Shown: one piece after another, positions 33,301 through 40,145 of the stretch | How the letters are laid out: each line of letters starts with the position of its first letter | Numbering within the stretch: position 1 is the stretch's first letter | Assembly (NCBI GenBank): GCA_024233115.1 | Contig: JACKQB010000007.1 | Location: 232,494-296,493 of the forward strand | DNA length: 64,000 bases | Direction: 5' to 3' | From: Akkermansiaceae bacterium | GTDB lineage: Bacteria > Verrucomicrobiota > Verrucomicrobiia > Verrucomicrobiales > Akkermansiaceae | Notes under the pieces: generated by a model | The model's database searches: none | What the model was told of the DNA's origin: nothing | Seen by the model: only the letters and a program-made list of their open reading frames with translations | Translations under genes and position numbers: made by a program

Positions 33301-35380
33301 GCACACTTGGGACAGCCCGGAAAAATCCACCCTCGCCCAACAACTCAAAACCCACGCCACCATCAGCAAATATGGCTTCCGTGGCGGTGGCATCCAGCCG
33401 CCCAGCCAATCCACACCCTACATCGCCCAACTCCAATCCGCCTTCGAAGAAAGCCAACGTGGCGGCGGTTTGCAACCGCCTCGCCTGCCCTCACAGCAAA
33501 TCGCCAACTACCTCTTCGACCAGCTCTCCTCCGGCCAAAACTTCGTCGTCTCCCCGGAAGCCGACACCATCATCAAAAACTTCAAACAAACCCTCACCGC
33601 CAAACACGCCAAGCAGTCCTACGAGGAATCCCTAGCCAACCTCACCGGCCACGCCAAATACCAAACCATCCTTGACTGGCTCTTATCCACACGCGAGCAA
33701 AGCTCGCCTGATAGTAATTCACTATTCACTATTCAACATTCACAATTCAAAGAAGCCGCCGCCCACCTAGCCGCCGACACCCACCAAAAACTCTCCGTCC
33801 ACCACATCGACGTCACCGCAGAAATAACCGGCCTCCTAGGCTCCCACCCCACCATCACCGAGGGCGAATACCACCTCCACTACAACACCTTCATCGATAA
33901 ACTGCAAAAATTCGAGCAGGAGAACGTGCCCACCTACCGTGCCTACCTCAAAAGCAAACAGGACCTCACCGAGGCCAAACGCGCCGACATGCGCCTCAAC
34001 GAGTTCAAGGCCCGCGTCATGTCCTCGTTTGTGAGAAACAAGCTGCTCAACGACGTCTACCTCCCCATGATCGGCGACAACCTCGCCAAGCAGATGGGAA
34101 CCGCCGGTGCCGACACCCGCACCGATCGCATGGGCCTGCTACTCCTCATCTCCCCGCCCGGCTACGGCAAGACCACGCTCATGGAATACGTCGCGGATCG
34201 ACTCGGCCTCACCTTCATGAAGATCAACGGCCCAGCCATCGGCCACGCCGTCACCTCTCTCGACCCGAACGAGGCTCCTAACGCCTCCGCCAAGGAAGAG
34301 GTGGAGAAACTAAACCTCGCACTGGAAATGGGCGACAACGTCATGCTCTACCTCGATGACATCCAGCACTGTAACCCCGAGTTCCTGCAGAAATTCATCT
34401 CCCTCTGTGACGGCCAACGCAAGATCGAGGGCGTTTACAACGGCCAGGCGAAAACCTACGATCTCCGGGGGAAAAAAGTCTCCGTCGTCATGGCGGGCAA
34501 CCCCTACACCGAAAGCGGCGGCAAGTTCCAGATCCCCGACATGCTCGCCAACCGCGCCGATACCTACAACCTCGGCGACATCATCGGCAGCAATGCAGAC
34601 TCGTTCAAGGCCTCCTACATCGAGAACTCCCTCACGTCTAACAGCGTTCTCTCCAAGCTCGCCTCCCGCAGCCAGAAGGACGTCTACGCCGTCATGCGCA
34701 TCGCCACCACCGGCAGCCAGGAAGGCATCGATTTCGAAGGCAACTACACCCCCGCCGAGATCGAGGAATTTGTCCAGACCACCAAGCACCTCTACACCGT
34801 GCGCGACACCATCCTGCGCGTGAACCTGGAATACATCCGCTCTGCCGCCCAGGAAGACGCCTACCGCACCGAGCCTGCCTTCAAGCTGCAAGGCTCCTAC
34901 CGGAACATGAACCGCATCGCCGAAAAAGTCCTCCCCATGATGACCCACGAGGAAGTGCGCGAGCTCGTCATTGATCACTACGAAAACGAATCCCAAACCC
35001 TCACTACCGGCGCCGAGGCAAACCTGCTCAAGTTCAAGGAAATGGAAAACATCCTCACCCCGGCGGAGGAAAACCGCTGGGCCCAGATCAAAAAAGACTT
35101 CAATAAAAACAAATTGTTAGGAGGAGCCGGAGAAAACGATCCTATAGCAAGAGTCGTCGCCCAGCTCACCAGCATCAATGACAGCCTTCAAGATCATTCT
35201 TTCTCAGAAAAAACGATCACCCAGCTAGAAAAAATCATCTCCGGCCTCAGAGCCGTGCCGGTGGAAGTGGACATCAACCTGATCGCAGATCAGCAAAGCG
35301 GAGTAGAGAACATGGAGAAAACCTCCAAGAAACCAGCCATCAACGTAAAGCCCGAGGTTCGCCAGAACCCTAAAAAATAA
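30317..35380 (+). CDS. Giant AAA ATPase of the DUF3686 'DNA repair ATPase' type
   Basis: The 1687-residue protein has a beta-rich N-terminal half (DUF3686-like, about residues 1-500, with repeated strand-turn units such as FYNRTSGDYVLLSYNLIERT), a long coiled-coil (about 510-880), a variable linker (about 925-1150), and a C-terminal AAA ATPase. That domain has Walker A SPPGYGKTT (about 1277-1286), Walker B VMLYLDDIQ (about 1340-1348) and a sensor-1-like VMAGNP. Homologues are annotated as DNA repair ATPases from sequence only and co-occur with YqiK flotillins. I infer a membrane-microdomain-linked remodelling machine. The linker contains four palindromic repeats in frame (listed separately). 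A decayed copy of the last 54 residues lies at 41388-41550. Confidence 0.85.
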   Translation: MSQEQQLEGGAYEVIRGRMEKHGALLQQRIEQLNAARKDIFGAIDPALIATERVSTEHNCIPRDMVSIGANRFLFGYNIQFGLKKTTDPQDVFAVYHYDPQTHLFTKEDLGILLGGTFAEDFHYIYKYYKEATFVKFMVTGPNLYMGMRIGKGIDDIKTFKWIVKGDGSLDYQGNRFDHEYKFPPQQEFTWIRAHRDMQRHGEHPHISIEDKIFVETVGGDLTIKVEDNTASGHGIYAEDVTDLDQTLDDAEIFYAVVGPLILLKILPYREQLYRYLVFNEKTQTVQRIDAIGHSCVLLPDDHGLIFANGYLQLTGEAKIFDHGLDDMRFEKRIASANGEDTLFVFYNRTSGDYVLLSYNLIERTVETPIICSGYSLFPDGKLLYFRSEDAASKHHVIQVWQTPYIGDDAAASIKANDSFLFKLGNADIVRCMAECREVVNLLGKEDSYAGLYLDLVKKTGDINDTYFWLSKDEAFKLAEPLREINTAANSAINEFEKVVRLRESTAESTREIQEQVQTLLRQVEHSPPDDIQGYVHQLSSLRTLRGDIIGLRDLRYVDLETVATLEQQVVEATETVSNKTVKFLLTPEALDPYKAAVDEQKNAIAKLKKVTEADESSEKLDEAGTELEMLIDVVSNLKIEDATQTTTIIDSISGIYSTLNAVRAELKNKRQSLAKAEGTAQFGAQMKLLVQAVVNFLDLCDGPEKCDEYLTKVMVQIEELEGKFAEFDDYAEELAAKREEVYDAFETRKTSLLEKRNQRAANLVKSAERVLSGISKRAEGFKEINEINGYFAGDLMISKVRDIIEQLEGLGDSVKAADIQTQLKTLKEDAVRQLKDRKELFVDGTNIIQFGKHKFNVNTQELELSIVPRDEHMCFHLAGTDFFEPITDPDFLATRDVWPQEIISENKTVYRAEYLAYKFLRDGDLRSPSQPLETENLNLETLTRFASERYTEGYTKGVHDHDAHKILQSLLPIHEKIGLLKHSPATRAAAILFWHTWDSPEKSTLAQQLKTHATISKYGFRGGGIQPPSQSTPYIAQLQSAFEESQRGGGLQPPRLPSQQIANYLFDQLSSGQNFVVSPEADTIIKNFKQTLTAKHAKQSYEESLANLTGHAKYQTILDWLLSTREQSSPDSNSLFTIQHSQFKEAAAHLAADTHQKLSVHHIDVTAEITGLLGSHPTITEGEYHLHYNTFIDKLQKFEQENVPTYRAYLKSKQDLTEAKRADMRLNEFKARVMSSFVRNKLLNDVYLPMIGDNLAKQMGTAGADTRTDRMGLLLLISPPGYGKTTLMEYVADRLGLTFMKINGPAIGHAVTSLDPNEAPNASAKEEVEKLNLALEMGDNVMLYLDDIQHCNPEFLQKFISLCDGQRKIEGVYNGQAKTYDLRGKKVSVVMAGNPYTESGGKFQIPDMLANRADTYNLGDIIGSNADSFKASYIENSLTSNSVLSKLASRSQKDVYAVMRIATTGSQEGIDFEGNYTPAEIEEFVQTTKHLYTVRDTILRVNLEYIRSAAQEDAYRTEPAFKLQGSYRNMNRIAEKVLPMMTHEEVRELVIDHYENESQTLTTGAEANLLKFKEMENILTPAEENRWAQIKKDFNKNKLLGGAGENDPIARVVAQLTSINDSLQDHSFSEKTITQLEKIISGLRAVPVEVDINLIADQQSGVENMEKTSKKPAINVKPEVRQNPKK
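33088..33168 (+). repeat. Palindromic repeats read in frame inside the ATPase gene (site 1)
   Basis: GGCGACC-TCC-GGTCGCC (33088-33104) is a perfect 7-bp stem-loop. It is followed by an ACTTGAA-type direct repeat run and a second imperfect stem, CTCACCCGC...GCGAGTGAG (33145-33165). The whole stretch stays open in the ATPase frame (about residues 925-950) and encodes low-complexity sequence (ETENLNLETL). Confidence 0.75.
33380..33404 (+). repeat. Palindromic repeat in frame inside the ATPase gene (site 2)
   Basis: CGTGGCGGTGGCATCCAGCC followed by GCC is an imperfect stem-loop and aligns base for base, with a few changes, to the element at 33458-33480. It encodes RGGGIQPP in the ATPase. Confidence 0.7.
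33458..33480 (+). repeat. Palindromic repeat in frame inside the ATPase gene (site 3)
   Basis: GGCGGTT-TGC-AACCGCC (33464-33480) is a perfect 7-bp stem with a 3-base loop, preceded by CGTGGC. It encodes RGGGLQPP, nearly the same octapeptide as site 2, so the two are copies of one element. Confidence 0.75.
33693..33752 (+). repeat. Palindrome plus ATTCA-type repeat run in frame inside the ATPase gene (site 4)
   Basis: GCGAGC-AAA-GCTCGC (33693-33707, sites counted from the first G) is a perfect stem-loop. It is followed by a run of ATTCACT/ATTCAAC/ATTCACA words to 33752, the kind normally seen between genes. Here it is translated as part of the ATPase linker (SLFTIQHSQF). Confidence 0.75.
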
Positions 35381-35417
35381 GCCCTATAGGACCTATAAGA
35401 CCTATCCCCCAAAACCC
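35380..35417 (+). repeat. Repeat family B, copy 2
   Basis: CCCTATAGGACCTATAAGAC and a CTATCCCCCAAAACCCC tail fill the whole gap between the ATPase stop and the ATG of the four-helix-bundle gene. The family also occurs at 21595-21642 and 36041-36080. Confidence 0.8.
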
Positions 35418-35418
35418 C

Positions 35419-35982
35419 ATGAGTTCAGAAGACCCCAGCTTCCTCCCCAAAACCGGCAACTACCAGGAACTCCTCTCCTACCAAAAATCCGAGATCGTCT
35501 ATGACCTCACCTTCCGTTTCTGCGAACGTTTCCTGACTTACAACGACCGCACCGTTGATCAAATGGTGCAAGCCGCCCGCTCCGGCAAACAAAACATCGC
35601 CGAGGGCTCCAAGGCCGCCAAAACATCCTCCGAGATGGAGCTCAAGCTCACCAACGTCGCCCGGGCCTCCCTCGAAGAACTCCTGCTCGACTACCAGGAC
35701 TACCTCAGAACCAGAAACCACCCCATCTGGGACAAAAACTCCAAGGAAGCGCTCTACGTCAGAGGCCTCGGCAATAAGTCCCATGAGTCCTATCAAACCT
35801 ATAAAGAATTCGCCGACACCCGAGACGCCGGCGTAGTAGCCAACATCGCCCTCTGCCTCATCCACCAGGCCAACTACCTCCTCGACAAACAAATCGCCCG
35901 ACTCGAAAAGGACTTCCTCGAAAAAGGCGGCCTCAAAGAACTCATGTACAAAGCCCGCGTAGAACACCGCAGAAAGCAATAA
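35419..35982 (+). CDS. Four-helix-bundle protein (23S rRNA intervening-sequence type, suffix-domain form)
   Basis: The 187-residue protein has the family core: SYQKSEIVYDLTFRFCERFL, then DQMVQAARSGKQNIAEGSKA and a long helix ASLEELLLDYQDYL. Its C-terminal extension (NYLLDKQIARLEKDFLEKGG) fits the four-helix-bundle suffix-domain group. Proteins of this family were first found in 23S rRNA intervening sequences but are mostly stand-alone and of unknown role. Residues about 118-130 (NKSHESYQTYKEF) are encoded by bases 35773-35806, which look like the family B repeat (AATAAGTCCCATGAGTCCTA). The gene is flanked by family B repeats on both sides, resembling an inserted cassette behind the ATPase gene. 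Confidence 0.88.
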   Translation: MSSEDPSFLPKTGNYQELLSYQKSEIVYDLTFRFCERFLTYNDRTVDQMVQAARSGKQNIAEGSKAAKTSSEMELKLTNVARASLEELLLDYQDYLRTRNHPIWDKNSKEALYVRGLGNKSHESYQTYKEFADTRDAGVVANIALCLIHQANYLLDKQIARLEKDFLEKGGLKELMYKARVEHRRKQ

Positions 35983-35986
35983 GTCA

Positions 35987-36020
35987 TACCGTGTCCTGCG
36001 TAGCCTCGGCGAAGTAGGAT
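35987..36020 (+). repeat. Repeat family C, 34-bp imperfect palindrome, copy 1
   Basis: The 34 bases, TACCGTGTCC to GAAGTAGGAT, are identical at 41555-41588. The inner part folds as an imperfect stem (TCCTGC..AGCC with GGC..G.AGGA). It lies five bases after the four-helix-bundle stop; the second copy follows the decayed ATPase tail. Confidence 0.85.
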
Positions 36021-36040
36021 AAGTCCTATGATTAATCAAC

Positions 36041-36080
36041 CAATAGGTCCTATAGGACGTATAAGACTCATATCCCCAAT
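36041..36080 (+). repeat. Repeat family B, copy 3
   Basis: AATAGGTCCTATAGGACGTA, TAAGACTCAT and an ATCCCC end repeat the words of the copies at 21595 and 35380. It lies just upstream of the secreted-protein gene at 36103. Confidence 0.7.
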
Positions 36081-36102
36081 GCTATAATGATAGTATTCTA
36101 CT

Positions 36103-37035
36103 ATGAAACATCTGTGCCTCATTTTCCTATCGCTAGCCCTACCCGCCTTTGCCACACCCATCAACCTGCAGGTGAGTCAATCCTTCGTCAGCCTCAGTGC
36201 CGTCAAAGGGTATAAGTCGCAAAGCGCTACTATCACCATCACTAACCCGACCTCGCAGACACTGCCCAGCGAAGCCAGGCTAAGCGGCGAGCATCACCAC
36301 GCCTTCCTGATCAGCGAAACCCCAAAAGAACTCTCCCCAGGCAAGAGCTACGAGCTCACTATCCAATTCAACAAAACACAGAAAAGCTTCCTGCACAGCG
36401 CAAGCATTCAGCTCGGGCCAGAGCAAACTGGCACAGAAATCACCCTCAGAGGGATCGGCTTGCAGCAGTTTGAAGGCAAAAACGAACCACCGCTTCTAGA
36501 CATCGTTAAAGCCTTGGGCATCCCGCTCAAAGTAGGCGGAAGCACGCTCCATCTGGACACGAAGGCAGCTACAATTGGCCAGAGCCTCGACGCCTCCCAC
36601 TTTCAGGCGATAGACAACAAGCAGGCAAAAATAACGCCACTAGCCCGATTTTCTCCAAAGGGCAAGGCGCCCTTTGGCTACTTCCTCGGCCAGAAGAAGC
36701 ACCAACTTGGCGAGCTAATCGACAGCTCAAAGACACTCCCAGATGCACACCAATGCTTATTTCCTGATATACTTGGAGCCGGAAAAACTCTGCTATTTAA
36801 TGCCCCAGCAGGCGCATTCAACCTCTACTTTCAGGGCCACAAGCAACTCTCCTGCACCGACACCAGCGTCCCTACTACTGCGAAAATCAAACACACCGCT
36901 CGGATTTATCCAGTCACCTCATACCAAGGCAAAGCTCTCGAGAACGCCTACTTAGTCGGTTTCGAGGAAGCCTCCAACGGCGACTACCAAGACGCGCTGT
37001 TCCTGATAGAAAACGTGAGTGTCATTAAACAGTAA
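36103..37035 (+). CDS. Secreted protein of unknown function with Ig-like N-terminal domain
   Basis: The 310-residue protein has a signal peptide (MKHLCLIFLSLALPAFA) and a beta-sandwich-like first domain (residues about 20-125). Its pattern (SATITITNPTSQTLPSEARL ... YELTIQFNKTQ ... GTEITLRGIGL) resembles ASH/HYDIN-type immunoglobulin folds seen on cell-surface proteins. The second half has no motif I know. Its codon use appears less GC-rich than that of the neighbouring operons (judged by eye), which may mean recent acquisition. It is preceded by repeat families B and C. Confidence 0.75.
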   Translation: MKHLCLIFLSLALPAFATPINLQVSQSFVSLSAVKGYKSQSATITITNPTSQTLPSEARLSGEHHHAFLISETPKELSPGKSYELTIQFNKTQKSFLHSASIQLGPEQTGTEITLRGIGLQQFEGKNEPPLLDIVKALGIPLKVGGSTLHLDTKAATIGQSLDASHFQAIDNKQAKITPLARFSPKGKAPFGYFLGQKKHQLGELIDSSKTLPDAHQCLFPDILGAGKTLLFNAPAGAFNLYFQGHKQLSCTDTSVPTTAKIKHTARIYPVTSYQGKALENAYLVGFEEASNGDYQDALFLIENVSVIKQ

Positions 37036-37426
37036 GCTGAGTTCTTTTTCTCAGGTCTCTTGTATCTCCAAAGAAATATAGCTTAAGCCGATAAAGAGAC
37101 ACACCTTTAATAAGATGCACCTTTAATAAGATGCATGAAAGGTTTAGAGCCCAAAAAGTCAACGGTATCCAAAAGTTAAGGGTCTAGTAGAACATCATCC
37201 ATTAAGAATCCCATCACCCCCGGACGATCAATTCTCTGCACTCGAGATAAAGGGCCCATATCAGATAAGGCAGGTGAAGGGACTGGCCCTTGACAAAAAA
37301 ACCAGCTGAATGCCCCTGCCTTTTCCTTTTTTTAGAAGTTGACGGGGTTGATGAAATTCCGTTGAATTATTAGCAATAGATATACATCTCACCTCTAATC
37401 CCCCCGAAACCTAAATCACTCCTATT
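37036..37426. repeat. Gene-free stretch with decayed REP-like words
   Basis: No convincing gene lies in these 391 bases. At about 37095-37135, GATAAAGAGACACACCTTTA is followed by a tandem pair of CACCTTTAATAAGATGCA. The first part resembles a worn copy of the ATAAAGGGACAGACC element next to the RAYT gene at 40146. A second GATAAAGGGCCC word is at about 37247. Long-range complementarity (AAGGCAGG at about 37267, CCTGCCTTTT near 37316, then a T-run) might form a terminator for the upstream gene, but the spacing is large. Confidence 0.4.
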
Positions 37427-38443
37427 ATGAGCACCATTACCATGTCGCGCGCTGTGAGCCTGCTGTCACTCTTTGCTCCTTTGTCTTTGCATGCTGCAAT
37501 CGTCGGCATTCCCACTATCACCAATAGCGCGACCCGATATAGCGGCGCTTTCGATGCTACCAATCTGTTTGATGGCAACAGGGACACGGAATATGCATCC
37601 GCCGGGGGCGGGGCTGGAGACGCGTTCAGCACCAGCAACGGCACATGGGTGGAAATGGATTTTGGATCCACCGTAACAGTGGATCGGTTCTTCGCCATGA
37701 CCCGGAACAATTCTGGTGATGTTGTCGGCGTATCCCGACTGATTCTCAGTAATGATGCTGTCTTCGACAACTCCGACAACATCATCACCATCAATCCGAC
37801 GGGTAGCAACGGGGCAGGGCCCGGGCAGTCTTTTGCACAGACCAGTTTTCGATATGCGCGCTGGGAAGCAGGCACGTCTCTAGGGCCGGCACAGAACCTC
37901 GGTGCCGCCGAAATGCGCTTCCTCAACACGGCGGCTGGATCGGCCCTCGTCACTACTACTTCTGTCATAGGAGGCAGTGCCGCGCACGCCAGCAACCCTA
38001 CCAACTACGCGCTTGCCAATGCGGCCGACGGGGGATTTGGCCGGGACGCCAGTGCACAGGAATACGCGTCCAACGGCGCGGGAGACAGTCTTTTCGTGGA
38101 TTTCGATCTGGGGTCGGTCATGGAGGTCAATGGCTTCGACTTGTTCCAACGTGGAACAACGGGAACCTCGGATCGATTCACTGACTTCGATCTGATCTTC
38201 AGCAACGTAAGCGATTTTAGTTCCACGGTGGCGACCACCTCGCACACAATCAACGGTTTTCATGCCGACGAGATGTTCAGTTCGATCAATGCGCGTTATG
38301 TGCGACTCGACGTTACAACCGGCGGGACCGGCAATACAGGCATCGTGGAAATGAATTTCTATCAAGCCGTGCCCGAACCCGCCACGGCCTCTCTGCTTGG
38401 CCTGGGAGGAGTGATTCTGCTGCTTCGCCGCCGCAAAAACTGA
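37427..38443 (+). CDS. PEP-CTERM protein with two discoidin-like (F5/8 C) domains
   Basis: The 338-residue protein has a signal peptide (TMSRAVSLLSLFAPLSLHA) and two similar beta domains. Each has the discoidin-like pattern of a 'DGNRDTEYAS' or 'DGGFGRDASAQEYAS' segment, a 'G..WVEMDFGSTVTVDRFF' or 'SLFVDFDLGSVMEVNGFDLF' strand pair, and a late 'ARWEAG' or 'ARYVRLDV'. Such domains usually bind carbohydrates. It ends with the sorting tail VPEPATASLLGLGGVILLLR and RRKN. I infer an envelope protein that binds glycans. Confidence 0.88.
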   Translation: MSTITMSRAVSLLSLFAPLSLHAAIVGIPTITNSATRYSGAFDATNLFDGNRDTEYASAGGGAGDAFSTSNGTWVEMDFGSTVTVDRFFAMTRNNSGDVVGVSRLILSNDAVFDNSDNIITINPTGSNGAGPGQSFAQTSFRYARWEAGTSLGPAQNLGAAEMRFLNTAAGSALVTTTSVIGGSAAHASNPTNYALANAADGGFGRDASAQEYASNGAGDSLFVDFDLGSVMEVNGFDLFQRGTTGTSDRFTDFDLIFSNVSDFSSTVATTSHTINGFHADEMFSSINARYVRLDVTTGGTGNTGIVEMNFYQAVPEPATASLLGLGGVILLLRRRKN

Positions 38444-38679
38444 GCCCACCCCATCCGCAAGGACAGGCGTGTGCTGCCGGACGTTTGGCATTCGCATCTT
38501 AAAGCATCGACCAACCCGGGGCTTTGGCCTGGATCAGCACCTATCTCGCTCAGACTTTTTGCCTGCGCTATCTGGCAGAACAGCATGGGCACCATGTAAT
38601 CCGAGCTGGCGAATCCCATGCTTCTTTTCTCGCTGCCTGTTTCCCGGACTGGCCGCGCAAAACGACAGTAAACATATGA

Positions 38680-38703
38680 CATGATCGGTGTTAGAAGATC
38701 ATG
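38680..38703. terminator. Stem-loop at the 3' end of the IS4-type gene
   Basis: CATGATC (38680-38686) and GATCATG (38697-38703) form a perfect 7-bp stem around a 10-base loop. It overlaps the transposase stop codon. It could end transcription between convergent genes or belong to the end of the insertion sequence. There is no strong T-run. Confidence 0.4.
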
Positions 38704-39802
38704 CTTTAAAAATGGCGTAGGTTTGCCTTAACAGGTGCAAGGACTGCACCCACGAAGTCGGTTTGAAAATTTGATTTCTTAACCAGCGGATGAAGGTCAC
38801 GCCCGTCTGCTTAAGCCTCTGCCAGTCTTTGTATAGCCTTGGCAACTCCCCTCCTAACTGGCTGGCTTCACTTTGCGCCTGCTCAAGACGCTTGTCCATC
38901 CGCTCGCGGTTTGTTGTGTTCTCGATTCCCTCTTCTTCCCTGATGGTTTCCTCAAAGCGTGTCAGCAGGTTGTGGCTCAGGGTGATGAAGAGGGCCTGCA
39001 TCTCCCGCGCGGCCTCCGTGCTCCCCCATGCCTTTATCTCGCCAAGCTTGTTCTTGAACACATCGAAGATTTTCTCGATGTCCCAGCGCATGCGGTAGAG
39101 CTGGGCAATGAGTCCCGGCGGGAAGCTTGAGCTTGTCAGGTTGGTCAGCAATACCAGGTCGCGTCCGCTCTGCGGGCAGCGGTAGGTGATGCGCCGCAGC
39201 ATGACTCCGCCGCCGTATCCTGCGAGTTCGTCGCTGATTACTCCGGCGTTAACCGGATCCGCGGTGTCAAACCCAAGGGGCATCGGACTCACCGGGCGCA
39301 TGTTGTCTTTTTCAAGGCTCAGGAAGTAAATGCCGCCCGCTTGCTTCCACTTGAACCACTGGGCGAAATCGATTCCGGCCTTATCCCACACGTAGATGAC
39401 CTTCCTTCCCTTTGGCGCGCCTTGGCGCAGGAGCTCTCTGTCGAGGGACTTGAGCAGGGTGATGTCGTGGTTTTTCTCGGTCTTCCTTGTCCGCCGTTTT
39501 TCTTTCTTGTTGCTCAGGGCGAGGTGATTACAGGTGAAGTTTCGCAGGTTCAGTGTGTAGAGGTGGCCTACGGCTGTTTTCCTTCCCTTGTAATCACGCT
39601 GGTCATGGGAGGCGGCGGCATGAAAGTGGCCGTCCCCCGCGAAAATCTCAAAATCATCAAGGGCCGCATGGCTTGCCGGGATGGGATGGATGGTTGCGCG
39701 GAGCGGTGGCGAGATACTCGTCGAGAAGGCTACGGAGGTGGCTGCGCCGACGCCTGCTCTTGAGGGCGTCAAAGAACTGGGCGGGGGTGAGGTCATATAA
39801 AG
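38699..39802 (-). pseudogene. IS4-family transposase, frameshifted and 5'-truncated
   Basis: The frame has the IS4-type DDE catalytic signature Y-2-R-3-E-6-K (YRMRWDIEKIFDVFK), a first acidic motif in AGDGHFH and a second in YVWDKAGID. The true N-terminus (LTPAQFFDALKSRRRRSHLR) is in another frame, between about 39700 and 39800, and runs into a stop at about 39669. A one-base shift in the region 39690-39720 would join it to HPIPASHAALDD. The upstream edge meets the RAYT-associated repeat at about 39795, so the start codon appears lost. I therefore call it an inactive insertion-sequence gene. Terminal inverted repeats were not identified. Confidence 0.8.
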
Positions 39803-39821
39803 GGACAGACCTTTTATAAAG
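39795..39821 (+). repeat. REP-like palindrome, copy 1
   Basis: ATATAAAGGGACAGACCTTT followed by TATAAAG: ATAAAGG pairs with CCTTTTAT around GACAGA. It is the left end of the 279-bp unit that is tandemly duplicated. GGGACAGACC-type palindromes commonly accompany RAYT transposases. Confidence 0.75.
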
Positions 39822-39866
39822 AAACAAATTGACCTCTCCCCCATGCGCTGTTTTACTGCCCTTGTC

Positions 39867-40079
39867 ATGCGTCAGCCACGTTTCCTATCCCCCTCTGCTG
39901 AAGTCACGGCTTCCCTGTATCACTGCGTGTCCAGGGTTGTTGATCGGCAGTTTGTGTTGGGCCGCGAGCAAAAGGACGTGTTTGTCCGTATGATGCGCGA
40001 ATACGAGGCGTTTTGTGGGGTTCGGGTGCTTGCCTACTGCATTATGAGCAACCATTTTCACCTGTTGGTGGACATATAA
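39867..40079 (+). pseudogene. Truncated first copy of the RAYT gene (tandem duplication)
   Basis: This is the first 69 or so codons of the transposase at 40146, nearly identical at the base level, ending in LLVDI and a stop where the second repeat unit begins. The period is 279 bases: the REP-like word at 39795 recurs at 40074, and the ATG at 39867 recurs at 40146. The HFH motif is present but the catalytic tyrosine domain is missing, so it cannot act alone. Confidence 0.88.
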
Positions 40080-40100
40080 AGGGACAGGCCTTTTATAAAG
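40074..40100 (+). repeat. REP-like palindrome, copy 2
   Basis: ATATAAAGGGACAGGCCTTT followed by TATAAAG differs from copy 1 by one base (A to G) in the loop region. It lies 46 bases before the ATG of the full RAYT gene, the usual place for a RAYT's own target element. Confidence 0.8.
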
Positions 40101-40145
40101 AAACAATTTGACCTCTCCCCCATCCGCTGTTTTACTGCCCTTGTC

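Noticed and set aside
37101..37135. Short tandem direct repeat as a CRISPR
   Set aside because: Only two units without unique spacers of equal length, and no cas genes in the window.
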